Positions 32,057 through 45,795 are shown, numbered from the stretch's first letter. The stretch is DNA of 64,000 bases from Diphasiastrum complanatum (GCA_029204225.1 CM055097.1:35216804-35280803), one strand, 5' to 3'. Translations and numbers: made by a program. The notes: generated from the sequence alone by a model not told the origin.

Positions 32057-33603
32057 TCAAGGACCAAGCCTCTTATGCCACAACTCAGTTTGCGATGGAA
32101 TGGACGATACGAGTCCATGTTGCCCCTTGATTGTAGCATTCAACCTGTACAATTTTGTATTGGGATCCCTTACTCCATCTGCAATAACTTTGAACTTTTG
32201 GTTCACATCCTTCACAAAGCAACGATCATGGGCGAATTCTACTTTCAACTTTTGATCAATAATGACTCCAACAGAAAGTAGATTTTTCTTCAAACCTAGT
32301 ACGCAAAGTACCTCCTTGATCATTCTACTATTGCCATCAGGTAGTTGGATTGAAACGGTGCCTATCTCCTTGATCTTGCACATATCACCATTTGCTTGTG
32401 AAACGGACATTCCATTATCCAATAATTTCAAGCTACTGAACCAATTCTTGTTACCTGTCATGTGTCTTGTGGCTCCCGAGTCAATATACCACGCTTGATC
32501 ATCTTGATCATTCTACTAATGCCATCAGGTAGTTGGATTGAAACAGTGCCTATCCCCTTGATCTTGCACACATCACCATTTGCTTGTGAAATGGACGTTC
32601 CATTATCCAATACTTTCAAGCTACTAAACCAATTCTTGTTACCTGTCATGTGTCTTGTGGCTCCCGAGTCAATATACCACGCTTGATCATCTTGATTAGA
32701 TGACAATGCAGATATGAAGATGCTAGAGTCTTCAATCTCACCCTCATCGACAAGGTTACCTGCTTGCTTTGGTTTCCCCTTGCCTTGTTCTGCCAGGAAT
32801 TTGCGACATTCACTCTTCCAATGGCCCTTTTTACCACAATGGAAGCACTTGTCTTTCTTCTTGATCTTACTGGAAGATCCCCCATCCTCCTGAGTCTTGG
32901 CAAATTGTTGTTTAGATTTCTTCTTGCCCTTGCCCTTGTCTTGTTTTTGGCGTGTCGCAAGTGCCTGATCATTAGTATTTTGACGTCTAGCTTTCATCAT
33001 TTCTCGTCGTTGCTCTTTCTGCATCAAGATTCCTATGAGCTCGTCAAAGGTTGGCAATCTTTCTCTTGATGCTATTCCGCTCACAAACATCTGATAAGAT
33101 TCTGCAATGCCGCACAATGCATTGTGCACCAGCTCCACATCACGTATGCGCTCACCAATAGAATGCAGTTCATCCCTCATTGTCTTGATTCTGGTCATGT
33201 ACGTCTGAATGTACTCTCCTTGCTCCATTCGGGCACTATTCAGCTTTGACTTCAGAAACATGATTCTTGACGGTTTTGACGTCTCGAACTGCTCCTTTAG
33301 CACATCCCATGCCTGTCTGGGTGTAACAGCATCACAAACGTGGGTAATGATGTGATCCTTCACTGACAAGTTAATGAAGGTAAAAGCTTTTCTCATCTTT
33401 TTGTCGAACACTTTGATATCCGCTTCATTTGGCGGCCTTCTCTCATCACCTGTGACGACTTTCCACACGTCTTTCTCCATCAGTATGTTTTTCATTTTGA
33501 ATTTCCACACTGCATAGTTGGAAATCCCGTCCAATTTGCTACTTTCACTCAAAATGGACTCTCCCATGTTTGTCATTGCAAAACTGCTTGAAACTTCTGC
33601 CAT
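32057..33603 (-). pseudogene. Copia element 2 gag and protease, with tandem duplication
   Basis: The gag frame 32458-33603 starts MAEVSSSFAMTNMGES. It contains the copia gag core (YAVWKFKMKNILMEKDVWKV, FLKSKLNSARMEQGEYIQTY), the zinc knuckle CFHCGKKGHWKSEC and the protease motif [14 protein letters not shown]. The 188-bp duplication repeats the region just after the protease motif and shifts the frame, so the frame 32057-32461 re-reads MTGNKNWFSSLK and continues to LWHKRLG of the pre-integrase region. Confidence 0.88.
32315..32690. repeat. 188-bp tandem duplication inside copia element 2
   Basis: Units 32315-32502 and 32503-32690 are about 95% alike by eye, both starting CTTGATCATTCTACTA. 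188 is not a multiple of three, which explains the frame break. Confidence 0.9.
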
Positions 33604-34840
33604 AGGCTAAAAGCAATATGTTGAGAAGTTGAAAATAATGACCTGCACTTTTTCCCTTACCAGGCCACTCGTCGCTTTTCTACTAAATTGAAAGCCAAAT
33701 CGGCGTCACTGCACTCAGTTGTCAACTCCCAACTACGCGCCCAATGGAATGGTGAAATCACTTTTGGCACACTCCGAACACTTTCTCCGCTGCAATCACT
33801 CTGTTTTTCTGTACCGTACTTGTAGGTACAGTCCGGGAGGTTATAGTCTTTCGTTTGGGTCAAAACGGAGAAAGGACCCAAAAATAGGGATTTTCCTTGT
33901 TTTTGAACTGTTTCTTCAAAGTGAAAACACTTCACCTTTCATGAACTTGGGCCCCAACTCAACTTTCAATGTGAAAATTTTTATTGAAGTTTAATGGCTA
34001 TATTTATTTCAAATCCTCTTAGCCTTCTTCAACGACCCTTCAAACTCCATCTAATGGTCGAATTTGATCCAACTGTGGGTATCCATCCTGAGTAACGCGA
34101 TCTCAGTCGTCGATCCTAATAGTTCTTTATCCAGCGTACTTGATTTGATCCGCACGTTTTGTCCTCCTCCTCAAACTGCTAGTGCCCTGGAAACATGCTG
34201 GTCTCCCTCACGGTGGTCGCGCGCGAGCTATCCGAGCTCTCTTTCTCTCCTTTTTTCAAGGTTTTCTTGCTTTCTAGCTATGGCTGCCCTCAGAGAATGC
34301 TTATGGCTCCATGAATGAAGCGCGGCTGTCCACGGCCACTTCAGATCTTCTAGAACTGATCAGGACGCCCTCCTCTAGATTCTCACAACTTTCAAAACGA
34401 TTTAGAATGGAGAGAAATTTATGATTTTGTGCTCCCAAACCCCAGACCAGGTTTTTTTTACACAAATCTATTCTTGGCTTCCTATTCACAGTGTTCTGAT
34501 AGGCCTATCCTCCTGCTCTGAGGTCGCCCTACTGTTGGAAATCTGATGCTTCAATCCGTTTGTCAAACGGTGTCCGATTGAGTGCACACTGACTGCAAAC
34601 ACCAAATAGCCTTCCTTCGGAATTTCAAAATTCCGTTTGCTGAGGTTTTGATTCAGCCGACAACTCTTGTCTCTGAATCCTCACACAGTCTCAAGCTCAC
34701 CAAGCTTCTGTGTGCTAAACTCTCTACACCAGTGCTTCTCCTTCCATCTTCAACCCATCGTAAACCTCGAACTCTCAAAAGACAGTTCTCCTGAAGCTCT
34801 CTTCAACGACGATGCTGTACTGTGTACACTCCCTGTACGA
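33604..34840 (-). other. Leader of copia element 2
   Basis: 1.24 kb between gag ATG and PBS, unusually long for a copia leader. No motif recognised in it. Confidence 0.5.
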
Positions 34841-34861
34841 CTCTGATACCAACTTAAAACC

Positions 34862-35845
34862 GTTGTTCTTGTCAATAAAGCATTACTATGGCATCGTCGA
34901 TTAGGACACTTGAATCATACATCTGTTCATACGTGTCTAAATGATCCCTAGCACTTGATGTAGACTATCCATCCGATAAAGTCGACCTCCTTATTTGTCA
35001 TAGCTGCATCCTTGGAATGCAGACATGGATTCCCTTTAGATCAAGTTATAGGCATGAAGCTAGTCAACGTTGTTCATTCAGATGTATGTGGTCCAATGCA
35101 AACTTTGTCGTTGCTTGATGCAAAGTATTTTATTACCTTCATTGACGAATATTCGAGAAGAACAACTGTTTATTCCATTAAGCAAAAAATCGGAGGCTTT
35201 CAAAAAGTTTCAACAATTCAAAGAGCATGCAGAAAATCAAATTGGTAAAAGAATTCAAGCACTGAGATCTGACAACGGAGAAAAATACATCTCTATTGAA
35301 TTTAAGGAGTATTGCCTTAAAAACGACATTGAGCAACAATACATTACCTCCTATTCGCCTCAGTCGAATGGTCTTGCTGAGAGAAAGAACAGAACTTTAG
35401 TCGAATCAGCAAAGTGCATGTTATCACATGCGACACTTCCAAAGTCCTTCTGGGCTGAAGTAGTTTCAACTACAGCTTATATTCAAAATAGATGTCCTAC
35501 TAAAGGTCTCTTACACAAAACATCATACGAAGTTTGGACAAGCTCCAAACCTTCTCTATCGAACTTACGAGTTCTTGGATGTATTGCTTATGGACAAATT
35601 CCGCATGATCTCGGAAAGAAGCTCGACTTCCAGAATATCAAATCAATTTTCATCAGATACACTATCTCAGAACAAGCTTAGAAGTTGTATGTTGTCGAGT
35701 ATTCACTAGCCGAGATGTCATCTTCATCAAAGATCAGTTTATCGACCTCAAAGGTAAGGGCAAAGCTCATATAGCCGAATTATCGGACTCTCCCGGAATA
35801 TTGAACTCTTTAGAGTCTAGGATTATGTCAAATCCTATATGCAGG
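34862..35845 (+). pseudogene. Ty1/copia element 3 integrase fragment
   Basis: Begins in the pre-integrase motif (LLWHRRLGHLNHTSVH) and continues through the core in two frames, 35012-35248 and 35070-35681 ([70 protein letters not shown]) and the linker. Frameshifts near 34950 and 35200 break it. It sits head to head with copia element 2 and ends at the Ty3 element D junction near 35850. Confidence 0.85.
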
Positions 35846-35850
35846 ACATG

Positions 35851-37060
35851 GACGTAGCATCATTCCCCCCTTCAACTGCTTTTGTCCTCAAAAGTAAAAT
35901 TTAAAAAAATTCTCCTTTATGCTTTTAACTCTCTTCCATGAATCATCATCCTCAGTCCGACCCTTCCACCTAATCAAGCACTAAGAGATAGAACGTTTCT
36001 CAATGTTTATCTCTGGTTCTAAGCACTTTCTTAGGTACCAAAGGTACACTAAGCAATGAATCTTCTAAAAGGAATAAATCCTCATCAGATGCTACTGTAT
36101 CACCTTCACGTGAACTTAATTTAACCGGATTATATGAAACACTAGGTGTGTAATAAATTTTCCTTGAAGATCTAGTTCATAAGCTGAAGAACCTATAAAA
36201 TCCAGTCTTTTGAACATCTTTAGACCTAATTATTATCTGATGATACCTTGTTTTGAGATCAATCTTAGTGAAGTAATCTACAAGGTCATCCATCGTGGGT
36301 AATAGATATTTATTCTTACTTGTCACTTTGTTCAAACCCTTGAAATCCACGCACAATCAGAAACTTCCATCATTCTTTTCTTTTAGAAGAAAAAGAGTGT
36401 ATGGTGGTGATTTGTTGGGTTGAAAATCTCTCGTGCTCAAATAGTTTTGAAAATCTCTATTGCTTCTTTTTGAAAGAACCTATGAAATTGCCTAGAGATA
36501 GGTTGGCTTTTTGAAATTAACTCTATCTTGTGGTCTACTAACCTAGACGACAAACCATGAGGTAATTATGATGGATAAATATCCTTTAAATTCACTTATG
36601 ATCTGATTTCTCATTGCTTGTTCATGATCTAAATGTACTAAGTCAAGAATTATTGAGAATTCCTATCTATTTAGATACACATCAGAAACATCCACAATAG
36701 GAATAACAAACATTGAAAAAACTTCTAACTGTGAATAATCAAATGCTTCCATTATATTAACTATAAAAATTCTATCTGATAGATGTACAAAATTATTGTC
36801 ACATGAATGCATCCCAACCAGTAGGCTTGACGATCAGATCATGCCACCACGACAACACCTTGTTGTAAAGAAACAAAACAACACTCTCAATCTTCTTCTC
36901 CTTGAGAATATCATGAAGATTGAAATAATTTTCCAATTTCACGAGCCAATCCTCCATGACTTTTGATTTTTTTTTCTTCTCCCCCAAGTAGGTTTCAAGC
37001 TGAAATCCAAGATTTGGAGAAGATAACAGTCTCACTTGGCTCAACATAACCTCCATCTGC
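35851..37060 (-). pseudogene. Ty3/gypsy element D, internally deleted
   Basis: In minus order: gag 36799-37056 (LETYLGEKKKKSKVMEDWLV, FLYNKVLSWWHDLIVKP), an RT remnant at about 36410-36180 (NDGSFWLCVDFKGLNKVTSK, DYFTKIDLKTRYHQI), and an integrase or chromodomain tail near 36100-35880. A polypurine tract (GGGGGGAA, 35863-35870) follows, and 12 bp of LTR start (TGATGCTACGTC). RNase H, the integrase core and the rest of the LTR are gone. Confidence 0.7.
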
Positions 37061-38760
37061 TGATCTCGTAAATTATTCCTGATGATTCATAACATTGAGC
37101 GCATTACTCAACTGTTCACAAATTTGCATGTACGAGGATACAACAAGATTTGCGGCTTCTTTAGTCATCTTGAATTATCTATAAGTAGGAAATAACTTAC
37201 CACAATTAATAAATACATCTATTCTTAACTCCTAAAGCTATCCTTGAAGTTAGAGCCAAAAATTCCAACAATTGAGCTTGTAGGAAGTAAAAAAAGTGAC
37301 CATTTTCTTGTGATTTTTGGGGGGTGGATCTCTCTAAATCCATAAGGAGATCATTCTAGATTTTTTTACAACATTAGCATTCCATTTTACCCTCCTAGCA
37401 AGCTATCAGACCTGTAAATTGATGGTCAGAGGCTTGTGCTCCATTTCCATCAAGTTTGAAGCTATTTTGACTTGTACAAACTGAGGTATCTTCGTTCTCA
37501 ACCTATACTGCTTCTTAGGACCAGTATGAATGCTTCACAGAAGTCTAATAGACCATTTAAGACTGTTGGTAGCATCACTTTTGGGCTTGGAGAAGTTTTT
37601 GCACGTTTTTGCATGATATTGCCTTGTAGAAATGCACCCTACTACTGATTTTCTCATGTTATATTCTCACACGTGTGAGGCCTAGGTGGTAGGTTGATGT
37701 GGCAGGCATCTGGGTCATTTGATCTCCCTCCGTACTGTGCTTTACAACGTCTAATTTGGTTATTGTAGCCAAAGTTATGGCCGTTTGAAATTTTGGCAGT
37801 TTTGTGTTGCAAAATTCGTAATTGTTCTGATTGCATGCTAGTCTTTTCTCTAATTTGTGCTACTGTGCTTGCATGGATTGATTGCATGTTGATTCTCGGT
37901 GTGATTTTGATATGCATGAGAGATTTATAGTCTATTTGAGTGGTCATATGCATGTGCTCTGACGGTTGGGTCATAAATCGGAAATATTGGCTGGCAAATT
38001 CCGTAAAACTGAAGCTTACGTAAAAAATTCCGTAATGACGTTTTGTGATAGATGTTGTGTGATTTTCATGCTAGTTGGACATTGGTTTAGTGACATTAGG
38101 AATCAAACAATATTTCGATTTTCCGATTTCGATTGTCTTTTGTACTAACAATATTTTCATCAGAATTTTTTGAATTACGTAAAATGAACCAAAAATTGAG
38201 TTTCTTCGAAAAATTGAAATTTCGATCATTTTTCCGTTATCTATGGAATAAGTTTAGATTAGTAGATTGACTATACTAAATTTATGAGTCGGAGTTAGTC
38301 ACAGTGTTTTCACTAAAGCTAAAATGAGTGGTGACAGAACTCTTTATTCGGACAGTAAAATCTAATAGGATATAGTTTAAGAGAACTGAAATTCTATTGG
38401 TAGGATTTCCATTCATGCGATTTCATATTTAGAATTTGGATGGTTTTTGTCAACATTTACGGAGTAATGCCAGACCAGTCAATAAAAAAGAAATTGTAAT
38501 TCAAGGAATTGATCAAAAGTATAAAACCGATTTCATTTCCGATTAAATCCTATGGTGAATCGTATGCAAAAGATCAGACTAGTACTGTTTTTCCTAGTCG
38601 ATGGTTTTTGTATATCGATGATTCAACCCAGGTATAGGATAGAAATGAAATTGTTTCAGACTTTTTTCTACAATAATTCACTTTTTACATTTACTGATGT
38701 CTTTTACAACTTCTTAGTACCTTAGCAGAAACATATTTTCAAGGGACTGAAAATCCTAAG
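37061..38760. other. Intergenic, nothing recognised
   Basis: AT-rich with many stops on both strands. No motif recognised. Confidence 0.45.
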
Positions 38761-38773
38761 GGGGGAAGAAGAG

Positions 38774-40829
38774 TGGACATCAGAGGTAGCAAGTGTGATC
38801 GGGAAATGTATTTCGCAAGTTAGTATATCCCTGTAAATAATTGCTTAATATTGGACATGACATTAATTTCCTAAATAGAATTCATTTAGTTGAATTCGTA
38901 ACTGATATCTTTGTGACCATTGAGTAGTCCACAATTTTGGATGTCAATTGTGATGTCAAAAGTGAAATTTGATACATGGATTACATTGGATCTGTTAAGT
39001 TGACAAAAGCTTGTCTCTAAAGTTGATACATCAGTAGGGTTTCGAAACTTTTTACTAACCTGGAAGGATCAGAATGTAATGTTGAACCGTGTTAATTCTT
39101 ATGTTTAAATCATAGGATCAGGTGTGGATTTGTGGTATCCCTCTGATAGGCATGCCAGTCATCCGAATAAATGGATTCTCCATGTTCAGGGAACAAGAGA
39201 TAATATTCTATATGGATTGGAAATTGATAATTTCTTTAAAAGGAGGGGTAAAGTGATGGGATAAAATAATATATGAGAATTTGTTAGTTGCATACTTTTC
39301 GAAAGAGAACCAACTATGGCATATAGAAATGAGATTTTTTTGAAAGTAATTTTGGATAGATTCAAAGTAAGACACCAAATTGAAACTTTTCAAATAAGAG
39401 AAATCCTCTAGGAATTGTGTGAACAATCTAGAATTATGGATTATTAGCTATAAGTAGTATAGTGAAAGGTCAAAAGTTACTAATCCATTTTGATTGGAAT
39501 AGGAGTAAGTTTGATCAGAAGTTAAGGCTGAATAGTTTGTATTAGATCAACCTAATCTTAGTCTGAGTACTAGGATCAAAGAGGGGTTAATTGAGTGGAA
39601 GAAATTATGTTATTAGAGGAAATTGGATTGGAAAACTGTTGGGAGTGAATGTTATTCGTCTAAGAGATTTTTCGGATATGTTATTTACTCATGAGAAATA
39701 GAAATTCTTTTGTAGCTGAGTTATAAGATTCTCAGTGAGATATGTGAGTAACATATGTGGATCTGCCAGACAAAAAATGTGTTTATGTGTTGGGTCATAG
39801 TGAGATTATTCACATATGTGCATGATTAATCTTGTATGAATCTGCTGTGTGTTCATGATTACTAGAGTTATTTGGTGCACTTAACCTAGTCGGTGAACAT
39901 AAACATATGATCAAATATTGTTTTGACAGATACTTGCAGAGTTAACAAATCTTTGTGTGAAAAAATTATAGATTAACTTATAAATGATTTGGATGAGGAT
40001 CTAAATGTGGTGTCCTACTAGTATGATTGAATTATGCACCTATACATTGAGATGACAATTAGCTTGAGTAATTGATTACTCCAGGATGGAGTTAATTGGT
40101 AAAACGATCAGTGTGATGAGGATTCACCAAGAATTGATGGTTTGTTGGCAGATTCTAAGAAATCCCCAAGATGCCGAGCTGAGCTATTCTAAAGAGCATC
40201 TCTCACCCTAGACCGAGGTGATATCTGAGGAAGAAGAGAAGGATGAGAATGAGAGCCGAGCATGAGAGCCAAGAAATACTAGCTAGGATACAGTTTAAAA
40301 TCATGTGAGCCTCATGGTGAATCCCAAGAGAAGGAATGACCATGTAGGAGCTAGTATGTGTAGACATTTTGTAATTAATGTGCTAGACCCCTCTTAAATA
40401 AAATAGAGTGAGCCACCTTTTGATGATGACCTTTAGTGGAGGAGCTAATTCCACTTGTAAATTGTAATTTGTGGAATTGCCACTTAGGCTCCACTTGGGT
40501 AGCCTCTTGGATTATTTAAGAGACCCCCTCTCTTGTGAGGGAGCTTTGGTTTGTAATGCTCTTGCTCTTACTTTAATAAGAAAGATCCTCTATGAGTTTT
40601 GAGCCTTTATCTTAGCTCCATGATCATGTTTGTGTTCTTGAGTGAAGCTTTCATGATCTTGCTTTTCTTCCTTAATGTAGTTGTCGAATTAGAATAGATT
40701 TCTTGTTTTCATTACGTTTGTGGAAATAGAGTGGATTAGATTCTTGCTTTCTTGTTCTTGATTTGATACAAGTTTCAAGTAAACTAAATAGGCTGGATTT
40801 GTGGCGTAGATCTTGCATAATTTCTAACA
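38774..40829 (+). repeat. Candidate 2-kb LTR
   Basis: Starts TGGACATCAGAGG after a polypurine run (GGGGGGAAGAAGAG, 38760-38773) and ends TTTCTAACA. Its last 320 bp look like an LTR promoter/R region: TATTTAAGAGACC near 40514, then poly(A)-like TTTAATAAG near 40571. No second copy is present, and neither TSD nor a clear PBS is seen, so the limits are tentative. It could be the 5' LTR of the Tat/Athila-like element that starts about 0.5 kb downstream. Confidence 0.35.
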
Positions 40830-41355
40830 GTCCAGTTCTTGATGTTCTTGAGAAGCTCAAGAATCAAGAAATGGTTATTTCTTGATCCTTGCTCTTTAAT
40901 GGCTTGTTAGCTAGTTTCTTGTTTTTTTTTTCTTTCATTTCTGTTGATTTGTTAGATTAGCTTGAGAATCTTGTTTGTTTCCCCAACATTTTACAGTAAA
41001 TAGAAGTAGGAATTGAATGGAGTTCATCTGCGATGCATGCTTGTCATTTCATGGTTTCTGATTTTGTGAGTGCATCTGGAGTGGTTATCTGAGCAATCCA
41101 CTGACAGGTTGGATTAAATATACTACAACATAACCGCATCCTTCTGCCTGATCCGACATTGTATTAAAAAGATCACATTAAAAAGGCCAACCGCCTGGTA
41201 ACGGGCAGAAACACTCTGTATCCAAGGATAATGAAACGAGCAAAACAATCACTTCACAGATTCTCAATGATAGAATCTGTGAACATTTGGTGCCATTTCC
41301 ACCATTGCACACACAAAACATAATCAACAATGAGATCTCTGTGTGCTCCAAACAA

Positions 41356-44300
41356 TTCTTGAAACTTCACGCTCCACATCTCAACCGCGCTCGTCAATCT
41401 GGTTTCGACTGAGTCCCCAACCTCAACCGACGTGTCTTCAAGTTTTACCCCTGACCGTGTCCACAGACTTTCATTCGAGTCCTATATCAAATCTCGACCG
41501 CGTCCTGAACGTTAGCTCTCAACCGCGTCCTGACTTGTCGATTGTAAAGTAAAAAACCAATACCATGTCAAATGTCCGGAGTGTGTTCGAAAACACAGCT
41601 TCAAAGATTGCCCCAAACAACCAAACAAGATCCTACCAACTCAACATATCTCTTCCGAACCTGTTAGGTCCTCACTCGAGCTCAGCGCCAAACTCAACAG
41701 CAGCAGCAAGACCAAAAACAACCCTGTTAACCATACGGATGCTCTTTGACAGCTTCCACTTTACCACGAGACTATCCATACCCACGATGAGAACAACGAC
41801 AATACAACGAATTTCAAGATGAGTTTTTGTAGGAGGAACATAACACGGAACGTCCGTTATCCACTCCGATCCTCACAAAAGAGCAACCCCTATAGGGACT
41901 CGAAGTTTTCTCTGAACTTCTGCAGGCTCAGATCACAATGTCGTTCCATAGTGCCATGAAATCTTTCATCGGCCTCCAAAGATATATCCATAGAAGTTTT
42001 CAGCTGCCCAATATCCAAGATGAACAGTGAAAACCCGATGAGATTCCAGAAAATTCCTCATATTCCCATGAATCTGATGAATATCGGTGTTGCTAAGGGG
42101 ACTAGCATCACCTTACCTATGCACTACAAAGATTATCCAGCAGTATTCGCTATCCTCAATAGTGGATCCAGTGTAAATATCATGGCTTTGTCACTAGCAA
42201 AGTCATGGGATTTCAACAGATTAGATCTGCCTCGCTACAAACTACGCATGGCCGATCAATGAATCACGATCCATAATTCCCAAAGTTTCAGAGAACTTTG
42301 TGGAACCTCCTTTTGATCTTCCAAGCCACTTCAAAGTTTTCAACTTGATGACGTCGTCATCCAGTTACCGCAACCCCAACGGGAGCCTACCCAGGCTTCT
42401 CACTCTTTTGAAGGACCAACAAAGACAATAGAGTTAGATCTTAAAGATCTTGATGAGGAGATGGATCGTATAGTTCACGTCGGAGCCCACCTCTCGCCAG
42501 ATCAACTTATTGATCTGGAGACCTTACTACGCAAATACAGAGATATATTTGCCTGGAATTATACCGAAATGAAGGGGGTCTCGCCTGAAATAGCAGTCCA
42601 TACTATTCCATTAGAAGAGCACGCTTCGAGCTAAGCTTTACCATTGTAACCCGGTTTATCGTGAACGGATAGACGAAGATATTAAGAAGCTCCTAGATGC
42701 TGGTTTCATTTATGAAGTCCAGCACACAGATTGGGTATCACCCATTGTGGTAGTTCCCAAGAAAAACGGCAAGCTTCGTATCTGCGTTGATCTCAAAAAT
42801 CTTAACGTAGTTACTAAAAAAGACCACTTCCCATTGCCCTTAACGACACAAATACTCGAGGAAATGGCTAGAGATGAAGCTTTCAACTTCTTAGATGGTT
42901 TAGCAGCTATTTTCTAGTCCAAATAGCCCCTGAGGATAGAAACAAGATGGCTTTTGCCAGGGAATATGGCGTTTACGCTTATAACGTAATGCCTTTTGGC
43001 TTATGCAACGCCCCTTCCACGTTCCAACGTGTCATGCAAATGGCATTCCAAGATTTGTTACATCTCATTGTCGAGATTTATCTTGATGATTTAGGTGTAC
43101 GTTCTTCTGCAAACAAACACTTCGAGGCCCTTGAAAAGATATCCATTCGCTGTCGCAGGTTTGGTATATCTCTAAACCCTGAGAAATGTCAAATATGGGT
43201 CACCCACGAGGTTGTGCTCGAAAACATTATATCCAAAGATGGTATTTCTACCGATCCTTTGAAGATCAAGGTTATAGTTGAGATGCCTTTACCCGCAACG
43301 GTGAAAGAAGTCTACATCTTCTTAGGCCATACTAACTACTACCGCATCTTCATAATCTACTACGCCGGTAAGGCCATGCTCGTTTAGGTAGTTGTGGTCG
43401 ACCCTAGATGGACCGAAGAGCGCATAAAAGCTTTTGAGGAATTGAAAACAACACTTACAACCGCACCCATACTTCGTTCCCCAGATTACATGAAGGAATT
43501 CCATGTTCATACTGACGCGAGTAAGTATGCAATTGAACGTATCCTAGCACAACCGGAAAGATTTTTTGATACGTTTCTTGAGCAGACAACTGGTGCCTGC
43601 TGAAGTAAACTATACCACAACCGAACGTGAAGCACTGGCCATGGTCTACGTCGTACATCAACTCCGACACTATTTGTTAGGCCAAACCTTTGCTTTCTAT
43701 ACAGACCATCAAGCATTGTTATATATTGTTAACAAATCTTATAAAATCGGACGCATAGCTAGATGGCTCTTAATACTTGAGGAATTCACATTCCACATAG
43801 TCGTCAGGAAAGGCACACAACACTTCATGGCCGACCACCTTTCCTGACTTCCCAATGCTGAAAAGGTTGATGCGCCAGTCAACGACGATCTACTTGATGC
43901 ATGCCTTTTCCAGATCGATGCCACTCCCCTATGGGCTGAGGAAATCATTCAGTTCCTTACAACTGGCAGACTGAAAGAAGGGCTAAATACAGTAGCTAAA
44001 AAGAAATTTTTGCTCAAGGTAGCACCCTTTCAACTTATCACCAGACAGTTATATAAAAGAGGTGTTGACGGTATTATACGCATATGAGCTGATGAATCTG
44101 AGATACGACCTGTCATATCTCAGACACATGAGGGCATTGGTGACGATCGCCGAAGCGACTGCTAAGATCATACTCAGAGCGGACTTATGGTGGCCATCAT
44201 TGTTTAAGGATACTTTTGCTATCACCAAAACATGTGATGTTTGCCAATGAGCCAAAAAGACTACAAAAGCATACTTCACACCATTTACCCCCATTATAGA

Positions 44301-44450
44301 AGACAAAGCCTTCCATAAGTGGGGTATCAACTTTTATAAGTGGGGTATCGACTTTGTTGGGCCAATCATTTAGAAACACTTGACGGAGTCCCCCTCGACA
44401 CTGTCGTAAATGCGGCAGTACTACGAAGAGTTGTTTTTTGTTGACCCCAT
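41356..44450 (+). pseudogene. Ty3/gypsy Tat/Athila-like gag-pol remnant
   Basis: In order: a zinc-knuckle-like CPECVRKHSFKDC near 41565-41610; a protease with Asp changed to Asn (AILNSGSSVNIM, 42020-42262); RT in two frames (about 42640-42910 with VVVPKKNGKLRICVDLKNLN, then 42947-43387 with NVMPFGLCNAPSTFQRVMQM and active site EIYLDDLGV); RNase H (43394-43847: HVHTDASKYAIE, YTTTEREALAMVYVVHQLRH, YTDHQALLYIV); the linker typical of this clade (APFQLITRQLYKRG, about 44025); and an integrase zinc finger and first Asp (CDVCQ, WGIDFVGPI). Many stops and frameshifts. The integrase core and the end are missing. Confidence 0.82.
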
Positions 44451-44844
44451 CTAGATCCATCACCCTTACCATTATATATATTTTTTGATAATATTTTATT
44501 GTCTTTTATTTTTACCAAATTCTATGTTTTTTGATTACCTATGTTTGTATTTAATGCATTCTTGTTCTCCTTCTGTTTTATTCATCGATATCTTTTTTCA
44601 CCAAGTGTGATACAAGTCAACATCTGATGGTCTAGCTCACTAGGATAGATTTTACAACTTATGTCGATCCAATTCCTTTCTGAAATTCTGACATCTCATA
44701 AATTCCACCCATAGCACACATCTGGTAGTTGAGATACCATGTCCAACTGAGAACTTCCACTTGTTTCGACACTGTCAAGTTTTACTTCATGAAGTTCTCC
44801 AACAACATCACTAAGATAAAGGACTCAACCAAGTATTTACTCCA

Positions 44845-45795
44845 GTATCGACCGTGTCCTCTGGTTGCAGTCCCGATCGCGTCCTCTGGTCATAGTCTCA
44901 ACCGCGTCCTCTGGTTGGCGTCTCGACCGAGCCTGCTGCGTGAGATCTCAACCAGATCAAGTCCTGACACTCCAACATGTTTCAATCTTGACCGGACCGA
45001 GTCCCGACACTTCAACAAGGTTGTTCAAAATCTCGATCGCGAACCGAGACACCACCAAACGGCCATAAAGAGCCAAAACATGAAGTCATTTGCACCTCAG
45101 CAATGTGCAAACTCTCAGCGACTTCTGGTGACAGATTTTTGGCGATTTTCATGCTCCCATGATCATTTGTGGCACTCTATCATCCATTCCATCTGTGCTC
45201 CATAACGCCATCAGTTTCTCCAGTGTCATCACTCACCATCAAGCACACAAAAAGAGCGCTATCAAACATACCTTTTGAAAAAAACTAATCTTCCAGGAGT
45301 CACAAATTTGTTCAAACTTTTTGCACAAAGACACGTTGAGGGGTAGGTAGTGCAGCTGGAGCACAAATCACGGCTCTAGTTTCACTATTGTAGAAGGCAA
45401 TCGATCCTTCAAATACTATCTCTTCCATCCTTCCTTGCAACACAAGTTTTCCGCCACACTTTGTTTTCCAACTGTTGTTTACACTGCTCAACTCTCAACC
45501 GAGCCTCTGCTTAGCTTTGGACCGAGTCCTCTGCTCTGCTTTGGACTGAGCCCTCTGCTCCATTTTGGACCGAGCCCTCTGCTTAGCTTTGAATCGAGCC
45601 TTTGCTCAGCTCTCGACCGAGCCCTACCATTCACATCTCAACCGAGCTCCTGAGTCAGAACCTGGACCAACAGACCTGGACCAAGTCGACAATATCAGTG
45701 CCATCTCGACCGAGCCGAATCCACCACTGTCATCCTGACTGAGCCGAGTCATCCACAACCATGTTACAGATCTCGACCGAGGCTCATTTTTCTAG
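44845..45795 (+). repeat. Dispersed short-motif repeat field (CTCGACCGAGCC-like)
   Basis: Some 20 or more variants of a 10-13-bp word (CTCGACCGAGCCC, CTCAACCGCGTCC, TTGGACCGAGTCC) occur at about 44845-45050 and 45485-45790, and again at 41375-41540. Spacing is irregular, often 25-35 bp. It is not coding in any consistent frame. Confidence 0.7.

Larger units (their letters stand above)
30099..34852 (-). mobile_element. Ty1/copia element 2, truncated at both LTRs
   Basis: The minus-strand order is PBS (34841-34852, TTGGTATCAGAG), long leader, gag, protease, integrase, RT. The RT breaks off near 30140 soon after its active site, and no LTR is visible on either side. The PBS end abuts a plus-strand copia fragment at about 34862. 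An internal 188-bp tandem duplication shifts the frame. Confidence 0.85.
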
